Origin: Erythrobacter aureus
Lineage (GTDB): Bacteria > Pseudomonadota > Alphaproteobacteria > Sphingomonadales > Sphingomonadaceae
Direction: 5' to 3'
Length of the DNA stretch: 64,000 bases
Assembly (NCBI RefSeq): GCF_003355455.1
Contig: NZ_CP031357.1
Coordinates: 598,501-662,500, forward strand
Below the pieces are notes generated by a model. The model saw only the letters and a list, made by a program, of their open reading frames with translations, did no database searches and was not told the DNA's origin. The translations under genes and the position numbers were made by a program. This document shows, one piece after another, positions 1 to 6,874 of this stretch. Position 1 is the first letter of the stretch. Each line of letters starts with the position of its first letter.

Positions 1-2
1 CT

Positions 3-854
3 TGGGCCAGCTGGCGCACCGGGTCGACCGCCATGCTCGGCAGCCTTGCCGATTCGGCGCTGGATCTCATCGCCAGCCTCGCGACGCTTACCGGGGTGTG
101 GATCGCCTCCCGGCCTGCCGATGAGGATCACCGTTTCGGCCACGGCAAGGCCGAGGCGCTGGCAGCGATCTTCCAGGTCATGCTTATCGCGCTGTCGGCC
201 TTCGGCATCGCGGTACGGGCGATCATGCAGCTTGCCGGACAGGGCGAGACCGCGGCCGCCGGGGAAGGGATCGCCGTTTCCCTGATCGCCATCGCGCTGA
301 CTTTCGCCCTGCTCGGATGGCAGCGCTATGTGATGAACCGGACGCGCAGCCTCGCGATCCAGACCGATCACCTGCATTACAAATCGGATCTGTTCCTCAA
401 CCTGGCTGTCATCGCAGCTCTGATATTCGACCAGTATCTCGGTTTCGGGGTCGCCGATCCACTCTTCGGCCTGGCTATTGCCGCATGGCTTGCTCGGGGC
501 GCGTGGCGCGGGATGAGCGAAGCGGTCGATGACTTGATGGACCGCGAATGGCCAGAAGAAAAGCGGCTGGCTTTCATCGAGGCGGCGGCCGCGCATCCCG
601 AACTTTCAAACCTGCACGATCTGCGCACGCGCACCAGCGGCAACCGCGATTTCGTCCAGTTCCATGTCGACCTGCCGCCGGACATGACGATCGAGCAAGC
701 TCACGTAATAATCGAGAAAGTAGAAGGAGACCTCTGCTGCAAATTCCCGTGCATGGAGCTGCTCATCCATATCGATCCCGAAGGGCATGTCGACGAGCCC
801 GACAATCCGCTGGTCGAGGAAAACGAGTTCGCCAAGCTTGAGAAGGACGCATGA
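3..854 (+). CDS. fieF: Cation diffusion facilitator (CDF) metal/proton antiporter, 5' end cut by window
   Basis: The reading frame is open from base 3, and residues before the first Met still match the family, so the N-terminus lies outside the window. CDF transporters move Zn, Fe or Cd out of the cytoplasm in exchange for protons. Seen: a DSALD acidic pair in the second helix, HYKSD (HxxxD) in a later helix, which together form the usual metal site, the FGHGKAE loop, several membrane helices, and a C-terminal cytoplasmic domain ending in LLIHIDPEG like YiiP/FieF. The metal is not predictable. Its stop overlaps the next start (ATGA), suggesting co-transcription. The family call is firm; the symbol is by similarity only. 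Confidence 0.9.
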   Translation, partial: WASWRTGSTAMLGSLADSALDLIASLATLTGVWIASRPADEDHRFGHGKAEALAAIFQVMLIALSAFGIAVRAIMQLAGQGETAAAGEGIAVSLIAIALTFALLGWQRYVMNRTRSLAIQTDHLHYKSDLFLNLAVIAALIFDQYLGFGVADPLFGLAIAAWLARGAWRGMSEAVDDLMDREWPEEKRLAFIEAAAAHPELSNLHDLRTRTSGNRDFVQFHVDLPPDMTIEQAHVIIEKVEGDLCCKFPCMELLIHIDPEGHVDEPDNPLVEENEFAKLEKDA

Positions 855-1648
855 TGCGCGCGCTACCATACTGGCATGTCGATGCCTTCGCCGACCGGCC
901 CTTCGCCGGAAACCAGGCAGCGGTGATGCCGCTTGAGGATTGGCTCGATGACGCCACTTTGCTGGCCATTGCGGAGGAGAACAACTTCGCCGAAACCGCT
1001 TTCGTGGTCCGCGACAAGAGCGGTGCGGCCGATTGGGAACTGCGCTGGTTCACTCCTACCGAGGAAGTACGGCTGTGCGGCCATGCGACATTGGCCAGCG
1101 GGCACGTCCTGCTGACCCGCGATGGCGGCGATCGCGTGACGTTCCGCACCCGCAAGGCGGGTTTGCTCGACGTGTCGCGGGCGGATGCGGGTTATGAACT
1201 CGCCCTGCCGCTGATCCGCACCCAGCCGGGCGAATGGGCCGAAGCGGTCGCGCTGATCGGCGCGCCGGCGCAGGAGGTCTGGCTCAGCCCCGATCGCTAC
1301 GGCATTTACCTGTTCGACAGTGAAGATCGGGTGCGCGCGCTCGATCCCGATTTGCGGGGGTTGCGCGCGCTCGGGAACGACCAGTTCATCTGCACCGCGC
1401 CAGGGCGGGACACCGATGTGGTCAGCCGCGTGTTCGTTCCCGGCGGCGGTGTGGACGAGGATAGCTTCACCGGCTCTGCCCATGCTGCGCTGACCTATTT
1501 CTGGACCCAGCGGCTCGGGCGCGACGATTTCACCGCCTTCCAGGCCTCGCGGCGCGGGGGGCATGCGATCTGCCGCCGCGACGGCGAAAAGGCGGTGCTC
1601 AGCGGATCCTGCGTGACTGTGGTCGAAGGCAGCTTCTATCTGCCCTAG
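851..1648 (+). CDS. PhzF-family isomerase-like protein
   Basis: 265 residues, full length for the PhzF/diaminopimelate epimerase-like fold. Seen: FAGNQAAV near residue 18, NNFAETAFV with the conserved catalytic Glu at about residue 48, CGHATLAS near 76 and DSFTGSAHAAL towards the C-terminus, all typical of the two pseudo-symmetrical PhzF domains. PhzF of pseudomonads isomerises a phenazine precursor, but no phenazine genes are present here and most family members have unknown substrates. The start overlaps the transporter stop; a second ATG follows at once. It ends tail to tail with the lipoprotein hydrolase on the other strand, the two stops overlapping or abutting. Confidence 0.9.
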   Translation: MMRALPYWHVDAFADRPFAGNQAAVMPLEDWLDDATLLAIAEENNFAETAFVVRDKSGAADWELRWFTPTEEVRLCGHATLASGHVLLTRDGGDRVTFRTRKAGLLDVSRADAGYELALPLIRTQPGEWAEAVALIGAPAQEVWLSPDRYGIYLFDSEDRVRALDPDLRGLRALGNDQFICTAPGRDTDVVSRVFVPGGGVDEDSFTGSAHAALTYFWTQRLGRDDFTAFQASRRGGHAICRRDGEKAVLSGSCVTVVEGSFYLP

Positions 1649-2775
1649 GTTTCCGGATAGAGTTCGATCACATCGGCAAGCTGCCGGAGCATCGCGATCC
1701 GTTCCTCGCGGTTCGAATGGCCAAGCCGTACCACGGTAAGCTTCTGCGTCGGCGATACGAAGACGTATTGCCCCATATGGCCGATCAGCGAAAAGGCGCT
1801 ATGCGGCGCGCGGTCGGGGAACAGCGGGTGTTCCTCGCCTTCGGGAAGAGGGCGGTTGAGCCAAGTCTGAAGGCCGTAATGCGGGCTTTTGGGGCTCGGT
1901 TCGATCATTTCATCGACCCATTGGCGGGGAACAAGTTGTTCGCCGCGATACGAGCCCTTGTTGCGCAACAGCTCGCCGAGCTTGGCCCAGTCGCGTGCCG
2001 TAGCGTGGATCAGGCTGCCGCCGATCAGCGTGCCCGCCCGGTCGAATTCGGGCACCGCGCTGGTCATGCCCAGCGGTGCGAAAAGGCGCGCTTCGAGATA
2101 GTCGGCCACGGCCTCGCGGCGTTCATCCGGGTCTTTGCTGTCGGTCAGCGCGCGTGCGGCAATATCGGCAAGTATAACGGTGGTGTTGGAGGAGTATTCG
2201 AACCGTTCGCCCGGCTCGGCTTCGAGCGGCTGGGCCGTGGCGTAATCGGCCATGTCGTCGCGCCCGTCGAGAAACAGCATGCGCACCTCGCCGCTTTCAT
2301 AGGGCGGGTCGCCCGCTTCGGTGTGTTCGAGGCCGGCGCGCATCTGGAGCAGGTGGCGCAAGGTGATTTCGGCACGCGGATCGCCCGTGCGCTGCCAGCG
2401 CGGGACGGGGGCGGGCGCATCGAGGCGCAATTGCCCGTCCGCGACCAGCATACCGATCATCAGGGCGGTAACCGTCTTGGCCATCGACCAACTGACGAAG
2501 CGGGTGGTCTCGTCATAGCCAGGAGCGTAACGCTCCACTGCCGGTTTGCCGCCGTGATAGACGATCAGGGCGCGGGTCTCGCCAAGCCCGTCGAGCGTGA
2601 ACAGATCGTCCGCCGCGCGTGCCAGCGGCCGCGTCGGCGCACCGGGGTCGGCGGTTACCGCTGCCAGCGCCTCTTGGCTGAGCGGCGGCTCTTCGACGGG
2701 ACCGGGGGAGCCGCATGCCGCAAGGGTTGAGGTGGCGAGGGCAAGCGCGATAAGGGGGGCGGTCCGCGTGGTCAT
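1645..2775 (-). CDS. Serine hydrolase lipoprotein, class C beta-lactamase / NylB-like
   Basis: 376 residues from the ATG at 2775, chosen because it directly precedes a lipoprotein signal (TLAAC, Cys21); a TTG 60 bases upstream would bury it. Seen: SxxK nucleophile SMAK at 97-100, a FEYSSN motif matching the second active-site motif of 6-aminohexanoate-dimer hydrolases, and a late HMGQYVF in the HxG position. Expected to be anchored at the periplasmic side and to cleave an amide or ester; the substrate is unknown. It is divergent from the small membrane protein on the plus strand, and the two possible ATG codons overlap within CATG. Confidence 0.88.
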   Translation of the reverse strand: MTTRTAPLIALALATSTLAACGSPGPVEEPPLSQEALAAVTADPGAPTRPLARAADDLFTLDGLGETRALIVYHGGKPAVERYAPGYDETTRFVSWSMAKTVTALMIGMLVADGQLRLDAPAPVPRWQRTGDPRAEITLRHLLQMRAGLEHTEAGDPPYESGEVRMLFLDGRDDMADYATAQPLEAEPGERFEYSSNTTVILADIAARALTDSKDPDERREAVADYLEARLFAPLGMTSAVPEFDRAGTLIGGSLIHATARDWAKLGELLRNKGSYRGEQLVPRQWVDEMIEPSPKSPHYGLQTWLNRPLPEGEEHPLFPDRAPHSAFSLIGHMGQYVFVSPTQKLTVVRLGHSNREERIAMLRQLADVIELYPET

Positions 2776-2806
2776 GACCCGCGTCACTCGCACGAAGGAA
2801 TCCCGC

Positions 2807-3151
2807 TTGGCAACGGCCAAAACACGTTCCCGCAAGTCGCGCCTCTGGCTGTGGCTGATCCTATTTGTGACGGCGCTGCTCGGATCTGCCTGGCTCGCCT
2901 GGGGTGACGGCCTGCGTAAGACCGGCGGCGTCGGCTCCGCCTATGCCGCGCGAGTCGCCTGCTCGTGTCGTTTCGTCGCGGGACGCAGCATGGACGATTG
3001 TGCGAAAGACAAGCTGGAGGGAATGGAGCTTATCTCGCTAAGCGACGATGCGGCGTCCAAGAGCGTGACCGCCTCGATTCCCTTCATCGCCTCGGACACC
3101 GCCAGCTACCGCGAAGGCTATGGCTGCGTCCTGCAGGAGTGGAAGGATTAA
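2807..3151 (+). CDS. Small membrane-anchored protein of unknown function
   Basis: No family recognised. From the TTG at 2807 it has 114 residues: a basic N-terminus, one hydrophobic segment (about residues 13-33), then a likely periplasmic domain with four Cys (ACSC, DDC, GYGC) that could form disulfides. The TTG is favoured because AGGA lies seven bases upstream; an ATG at 2774 in the same frame is the alternative and would overlap the start of the divergent hydrolase. It ends tail to tail with mnmA, sharing the bases TTAA. A Cys-rich exported domain behind one helix is visible; any function would be a guess. Confidence 0.6.
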   Translation: MATAKTRSRKSRLWLWLILFVTALLGSAWLAWGDGLRKTGGVGSAYAARVACSCRFVAGRSMDDCAKDKLEGMELISLSDDAASKSVTASIPFIASDTASYREGYGCVLQEWKD

Positions 3152-4302
3152 GCGGCGACCCGGCTGGTCGATTCGATCCAGCCCCCACCGACGACCCGGT
3201 CGCCCGCATAGATGACGGCAGCCTGCCCCGGCGCAACGCCGAATTCGGGCGTTTCGAATCGGATGGTCGTGGGCGCGCCCAGGCCAAGCGGCCCGTCGAG
3301 CGCAATCGGGACCGGCTTCGCCAGGCTGCGGACCTTGGCGGTCAGCGGTACGTCTGGCAGCGGACCGATCCGGTTTGTTTCGATGATCCGCGCGGCGGTG
3401 ACTGCCAGCATTCGCTTGGGTCCGACCCGGACCTGCGCGCTTTCGGCATCGATGCCCACCACATAAAGCGGCTCGGGCTGCCCCCCGATCTCGAGCCCGC
3501 GCCGCTGGCCGACGGTATAGTGGATCACCCCCTTGTGCCGGCCGAGTGTATCACCGGTAGCGGCATGGACGATGGCACCGGGACGACCGCCCTCGGGACG
3601 CATCTTCTTGACGATCTTCGCATAATCGCCGTCGGGCACGAAGCAAATGTCCTGGCTGTCAGGCTTCGCGGCATTGCGCAGGCCCGCCGCTTCGGCCAGT
3701 TCACGCACCTCGGCCTTGGGCATTCCGCCGAGCGGGAAGCGCAGGAAATCGAGCTGCTCTTCGGTGGTACCATAAAGGAAATAGGACTGGTCGCGCGCCG
3801 GATCGGCGGCTCGGTGCAGCTCCGGTCCGGCCGATCCCATCACCCGGCGAACATAGTGGCCCGTGGCAAGACAGTCGGCGCCCAATTCCCGCGCCATGTC
3901 CAGGAGATCGGTGAATTTGGGTCCCATGTTGCAGCGGATACAGGGCACCGGTGTGCGCCCGGCGAGGTAATCGTCGGCAAAGGTCTCGACCACTTCCTCG
4001 CGGAAAGCGCTTTCGTGATCGTGCACATAGTGCGCGATACCGAGCCGTTCGGCCACTGCGCGCGCATCGCGTATGTCGTCGCCCGCGCAACAGGCGCCCT
4101 TGCGGCCCGTGGCGGCGCCGTAATCATAAAGCTGCAGGGTAATACCGATCACCTCGGCGCCCGTACGCGCGGCGAGCGCGGCGACGACCGAGCTGTCGAC
4201 CCCGCCCGACATGGCGACGACGATACGGCACTCGGCTGCCGGTCGTGGCAGGTCGAACAGCGCGGCGGCCTGGTCCGGCGAAAGGCTCGTGGTTGCGGGC
4301 AT
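3148..4302 (-). CDS. mnmA: tRNA-specific 2-thiouridylase
   Basis: Catalyses sulfur transfer to U34 of the tRNAs for Lys, Glu and Gln in the cytoplasm. 384 residues from ATG 4302; a GTG five codons upstream is possible but less likely. Seen: the ATP-pyrophosphatase loop SGGVDSSV near the N-terminus, the CIRCNMGPKF segment with the first catalytic Cys, TGHYVR, the second catalytic Cys in DICFVPDGDY, then GVIHYTVGQRRGL of the central domain and a C-terminal beta-barrel. Length and motif order match the family. The stop overlaps the convergent small membrane protein by four bases. Confidence 0.96.
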   Translation of the reverse strand: MPATTSLSPDQAAALFDLPRPAAECRIVVAMSGGVDSSVVAALAARTGAEVIGITLQLYDYGAATGRKGACCAGDDIRDARAVAERLGIAHYVHDHESAFREEVVETFADDYLAGRTPVPCIRCNMGPKFTDLLDMARELGADCLATGHYVRRVMGSAGPELHRAADPARDQSYFLYGTTEEQLDFLRFPLGGMPKAEVRELAEAAGLRNAAKPDSQDICFVPDGDYAKIVKKMRPEGGRPGAIVHAATGDTLGRHKGVIHYTVGQRRGLEIGGQPEPLYVVGIDAESAQVRVGPKRMLAVTAARIIETNRIGPLPDVPLTAKVRSLAKPVPIALDGPLGLGAPTTIRFETPEFGVAPGQAAVIYAGDRVVGGGWIESTSRVAA

Positions 4303-4406
4303 GCGGCGCCCATACACCGATACGTGTCGAACCGCCAGTAGGGCACCGTATCCCCCCCATATGACCTTTCACGGATCCTTTACCATGCAGCCTTATCCCA
4401 GCCGGT

Positions 4407-4700
4407 ATGTTCGAGGGCCGTATCAAGGACAAATCCTGCGAGGATCCGCGCGAAAGCTCGGTCTTGCACCGAATGCGCTGGACCGATCTGGTGGCCAGGC
4501 TGGCCGCGACTCGGGACCTGCGAGACGAACTCGGCACGGTCGATGCGGGGTTCAACGCATTCGGAGAGGTACGGCGCGAAAGCCACGAAGAAGGTAAATC
4601 GGCCGTTAACCACGATATTTTAAGCGATGGCAAAGCTGCGGGTCTAGGCCTTGGGAATGCCGCGAACGATGCGGACCAAGGCGACAGAGAGAGAGAATGA
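4407..4700 (+). CDS. Small hypothetical protein translationally coupled to sciP
   Basis: 97 residues, function unknown. The middle carries WTDLVARLAATRDLR, an amphipathic helix unlike random antisense translation; the rest is polar. No membrane segment or signal peptide. Its stop lies in the ATGA that starts sciP at 4697, typical of coupled genes and the strongest argument that it is real. An overlapping 77-codon frame on the other strand (4380-4613) shows no such features. No clear ribosome site is seen before ATG 4407, so the start is uncertain. Confidence 0.6.
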   Translation: MFEGRIKDKSCEDPRESSVLHRMRWTDLVARLAATRDLRDELGTVDAGFNAFGEVRRESHEEGKSAVNHDILSDGKAAGLGLGNAANDADQGDRERE

Positions 4701-4996
4701 TCGAAAACCAGGACATCCGCCCTGCACAGGTTATCGGCCCCCTCGGGGAGCCGCTGACCCTTGACGACCTGCCTTCGCCCGACACGAAGCGCTGGGTTGT
4801 TCGACGCAAGGCCGAAGTCGTGGCGGCGGTCAATGGCGGTCTGCTGACGATTGACGAAGTGCTAGAGCGCTATTCGTTGAGCCTCGAGGAATTCGCATCC
4901 TGGCAGCGTGCCGTCGATCGTTCCGGCATGCAGGGCCTGCGCGTCACCCGCATCCAGCACTATCGCGACCTCTACGAACGCCAGCTCAAATACTGA
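4697..4996 (+). CDS. sciP: SciP, small CtrA-inhibiting cell-cycle regulator (DUF1153)
   Basis: 99 residues. The core VIGPLGEPLTLDDLPSPDTK, then RWVVRRKAEVVAAVNGGLL and a helix-turn-helix through FASWQRAVDRSGMQGLRVTRIQ, matches Caulobacter SciP, which binds CtrA and blocks transcription of CtrA targets in G1. SciP in Caulobacter is itself CtrA-activated; here a half-site-like TTAACCAC lies at 4606-4613 inside the upstream coupled gene. The N-terminus and length are typical. Identification is firm; that it acts on CtrA in this organism is inferred from the family. Confidence 0.93.
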   Translation: MIENQDIRPAQVIGPLGEPLTLDDLPSPDTKRWVVRRKAEVVAAVNGGLLTIDEVLERYSLSLEEFASWQRAVDRSGMQGLRVTRIQHYRDLYERQLKY

Positions 4997-5068
4997 GACA
5001 GTCCCGCGCGGGTGCGGGAACCAACGCCCCCTTCCATACGCTCTTCCAGCATCGCCGGACCGAACCGG

Positions 5069-5094
5069 GGAACCGCTCGTCGCGCCCGTCCGTT
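5069..5094 (+). promoter_or_regulatory. EcfG-type general stress promoter
   Basis: GGAAC at 5069-5073 and CGTT at 5091-5094 are separated by exactly 17 bases, the consensus for alphaproteobacterial EcfG sigma factors (GGAAC-N16/17-CGTT). The downstream gene is a GlsB/YeaQ-type stress membrane protein starting 40 bases later, a family often found in this regulon. Sequence match is seen; function is inferred. Confidence 0.7.
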
Positions 5095-5134
5095 AAAAGG
5101 GGTGTATTGAGACGGGTTTAGAGGAGGAATTGTA

Positions 5135-5398
5135 ATGGCTTGGATTATCGCGATTATCGTTGGTGGTATTATTGGCTGGCTCGCAAGTCTGGTCATGAAC
5201 CGCGATGCCTCTATGGGCATTTTCTGGAACATCGTCGTCGGCATCGTCGGTTCTTTTATCGGCAAGTGGATCGGATCGCTCATCGGTGTTGGCGCAACGC
5301 TCACCGAATTCAGCGTCCCGGGGCTGCTGATGTCTCTGCTGGGCGCCATCGTCCTGCTGGGTATCGCCAATATGGTTCAGCGCGGACGCGTTCGTTAA
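5135..5398 (+). CDS. GlsB/YeaQ/YmgE family stress-response membrane protein
   Basis: 87 residues, almost wholly three hydrophobic segments: WIIAIIVGGIIGWLASLVM, a glycine-rich FWNIVVGIVGSFIGKWIG and LLMSLLGAIVLLGIANMV. This is the transglycosylase-associated protein family, small inner-membrane proteins induced by stress; the molecular role is not known. GAGGAGGAATTG just before ATG 5135 is a strong ribosome site. An EcfG-type promoter lies upstream and a clear terminator downstream, so it is probably a single-gene transcript. Family call is firm. Confidence 0.92.
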   Translation: MAWIIAIIVGGIIGWLASLVMNRDASMGIFWNIVVGIVGSFIGKWIGSLIGVGATLTEFSVPGLLMSLLGAIVLLGIANMVQRGRVR

Positions 5399-5426
5399 GC
5401 GCCTTCGTTCTACCGACCCGAAAAAC

Positions 5427-5460
5427 GGGGCGGGCATCGAAAGATGTCCCGCCCTTTTTC
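5427..5460 (+). terminator. Rho-independent terminator of the GlsB-like gene
   Basis: A GC-rich stem (GGGCGGG with CCCGCCC, plus CATC/GATG beyond a one-base bulge), a GAAA tetraloop and a TTTTTC tail, starting 29 bases after the stop. Confidence 0.88.
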
Positions 5461-5600
5461 GTATCTCATATGCGCGGACTAGGCTCCGCACCTGTGGTCG
5501 CAATGCGACATTCGTCCTGTCGCACAAGCCCTCGGTCGAACCCTCGATTGCCCTACTATGGTGCCAGGTCTATCGCCCAATTACGAAATTCTTGCGCTGA

Positions 5601-5618
5601 GTGATATAGTGATATAAC
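5601..5618 (+). promoter_or_regulatory. Possible operator: tandem GTGATATA repeat upstream of the RND operon
   Basis: GTGATATA occurs twice in direct succession at 5601-5616, and the 18 bases to 5618 also form an imperfect dyad (GTnATAT then ATATnAC). It lies 40 bases before the adaptor ATG in an AT-rich stretch, a suitable position for a repressor or promoter element. No regulator gene is adjacent. Role inferred from position only. Confidence 0.35.
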
Positions 5619-5657
5619 ACACTTCTCGTTCGCAGCGCTTCTGGGGCAAGGTACGAT

Positions 5658-6860
5658 ATGAATTACGAATCCGGAGTGATAGCCGAAAAGGGCGAGCCCA
5701 TTGCGGTCGGGATCGAACCGGAAGCCGAGGAGCAGGAAGAAAAGCGCCGGTTCGACCGGCGTAAAATCGTCATCATCGGCTCGCTTTTAGTTCTCGCCTT
5801 GGCCATTGCGGCCTATTTCGTGATGCGCGGCGGAGGAACGGCGACACCGGCGGGTGACGAGAATGCCCAAGCGCCGACCGTCACGGTCGTCACGCCCGGC
5901 AAGACCACGGTCGAAGGCCAGATCACCGCCACCGGGACCCTGGCCGCTCGCCGCGAAATGCCTGTCGGCGTCGTCGGCGAGGGCGGCCGGGTCGTGTCGG
6001 TTCCCGTCGATGCGGGTGACTGGGTGCGTCAAGGTCAGGTCCTGGCCAGCATCGATCGCTCGGTTCAGTCGCAACAAGTGCAAAGCGCCGCAGCACAAAT
6101 TCAGGTTGCTCAGGCCGATGCGAATCTCGCCCAGGCCAATCTCGATCGCGCCCTTCAGCTCGTCGAGCGCGGCTTCGTATCCAAGGCGGATGTCGACCGA
6201 CTCACGGCTACTCGCGACGCTGCCGCGGCGCGCGTCCGCGTGGCTCAGGCGCAATTGCGCGAACTGCGTGCCCGTACCGCGCGGCTTAATGTTCTCGCAC
6301 CGGCTTCTGGCTATGTCCTCGAACGCAATGTGGAAACGGGGCAGACCGTGGGCGCCGGCTCGCCCGCGCTGTTCCGGATCGCGCGCGGCGGCGAGATGGA
6401 AATGCTCGCCCGCCTCAACGAAGATTCGCTGGCCGCGATTTCGGTTGGCACCAGCGCGCAAATCAGGCCCATCGGTACCGAGAAGCTTTTCACGGGGCAG
6501 GTCTGGCAGATATCTCCTACCATCGACCAGCAGGATCGCCAGGGTACGGCGCGCATCGCGCTTGCTTACGCGCCCGGCCTGCGTCCCGGGGGGTTCGCCA
6601 CAGCGACGATCGCCAGCGGCACCGTCGTTGCCCCGATATTGCCCGAGAGCGCGGTTCTTTCCGATCGCGAGGGCGACTACGTCCTTATCGTCAACGGCGA
6701 AGACAAGGCCGAGCGTCGTCCGGTGACAACCGGGGCCGTTACGTCGAAGGGCATCGTCATCGCCGAGGGACTGAGTGGTTCCGAACGGGTGGTGCTGCGT
6801 GCCGGTGGCTTCCTGACCGAAGGTGAAACGGTCAGGGCGCAGCTGGCCAAGCTTGACTAA
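5658..6860 (+). CDS. RND efflux periplasmic adaptor (membrane fusion protein)
   Basis: 400 residues. An acidic cytoplasmic N-terminus is followed by one helix (about 36-55), then the HlyD/AcrA-type architecture: a beta/lipoyl half (VGVVGEGGRVVSVPVDAGDWVRQGQ), an Ala/Gln-rich coiled-coil hairpin at about 130-205, the second lipoyl half (VLAPASGYVLERNVETGQTV), a beta-barrel and a membrane-proximal domain. It would couple the inner-membrane permease, 15 bases downstream, to an outer-membrane channel not encoded nearby. ATG 5658 has AAGG in front. Substrate unknown. Confidence 0.93.
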   Translation: MNYESGVIAEKGEPIAVGIEPEAEEQEEKRRFDRRKIVIIGSLLVLALAIAAYFVMRGGGTATPAGDENAQAPTVTVVTPGKTTVEGQITATGTLAARREMPVGVVGEGGRVVSVPVDAGDWVRQGQVLASIDRSVQSQQVQSAAAQIQVAQADANLAQANLDRALQLVERGFVSKADVDRLTATRDAAAARVRVAQAQLRELRARTARLNVLAPASGYVLERNVETGQTVGAGSPALFRIARGGEMEMLARLNEDSLAAISVGTSAQIRPIGTEKLFTGQVWQISPTIDQQDRQGTARIALAYAPGLRPGGFATATIASGTVVAPILPESAVLSDREGDYVLIVNGEDKAERRPVTTGAVTSKGIVIAEGLSGSERVVLRAGGFLTEGETVRAQLAKLD

Positions 6861-6874
6861 GGCGAGGTAACTCG

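Noticed and set aside
1717..2730. A 337-codon plus-strand frame
   Set aside because: Antisense to the serine hydrolase lipoprotein gene, which has clear active-site motifs.
2965..4341. A 458-codon plus-strand frame
   Set aside because: Antisense to mnmA; no recognisable domains.
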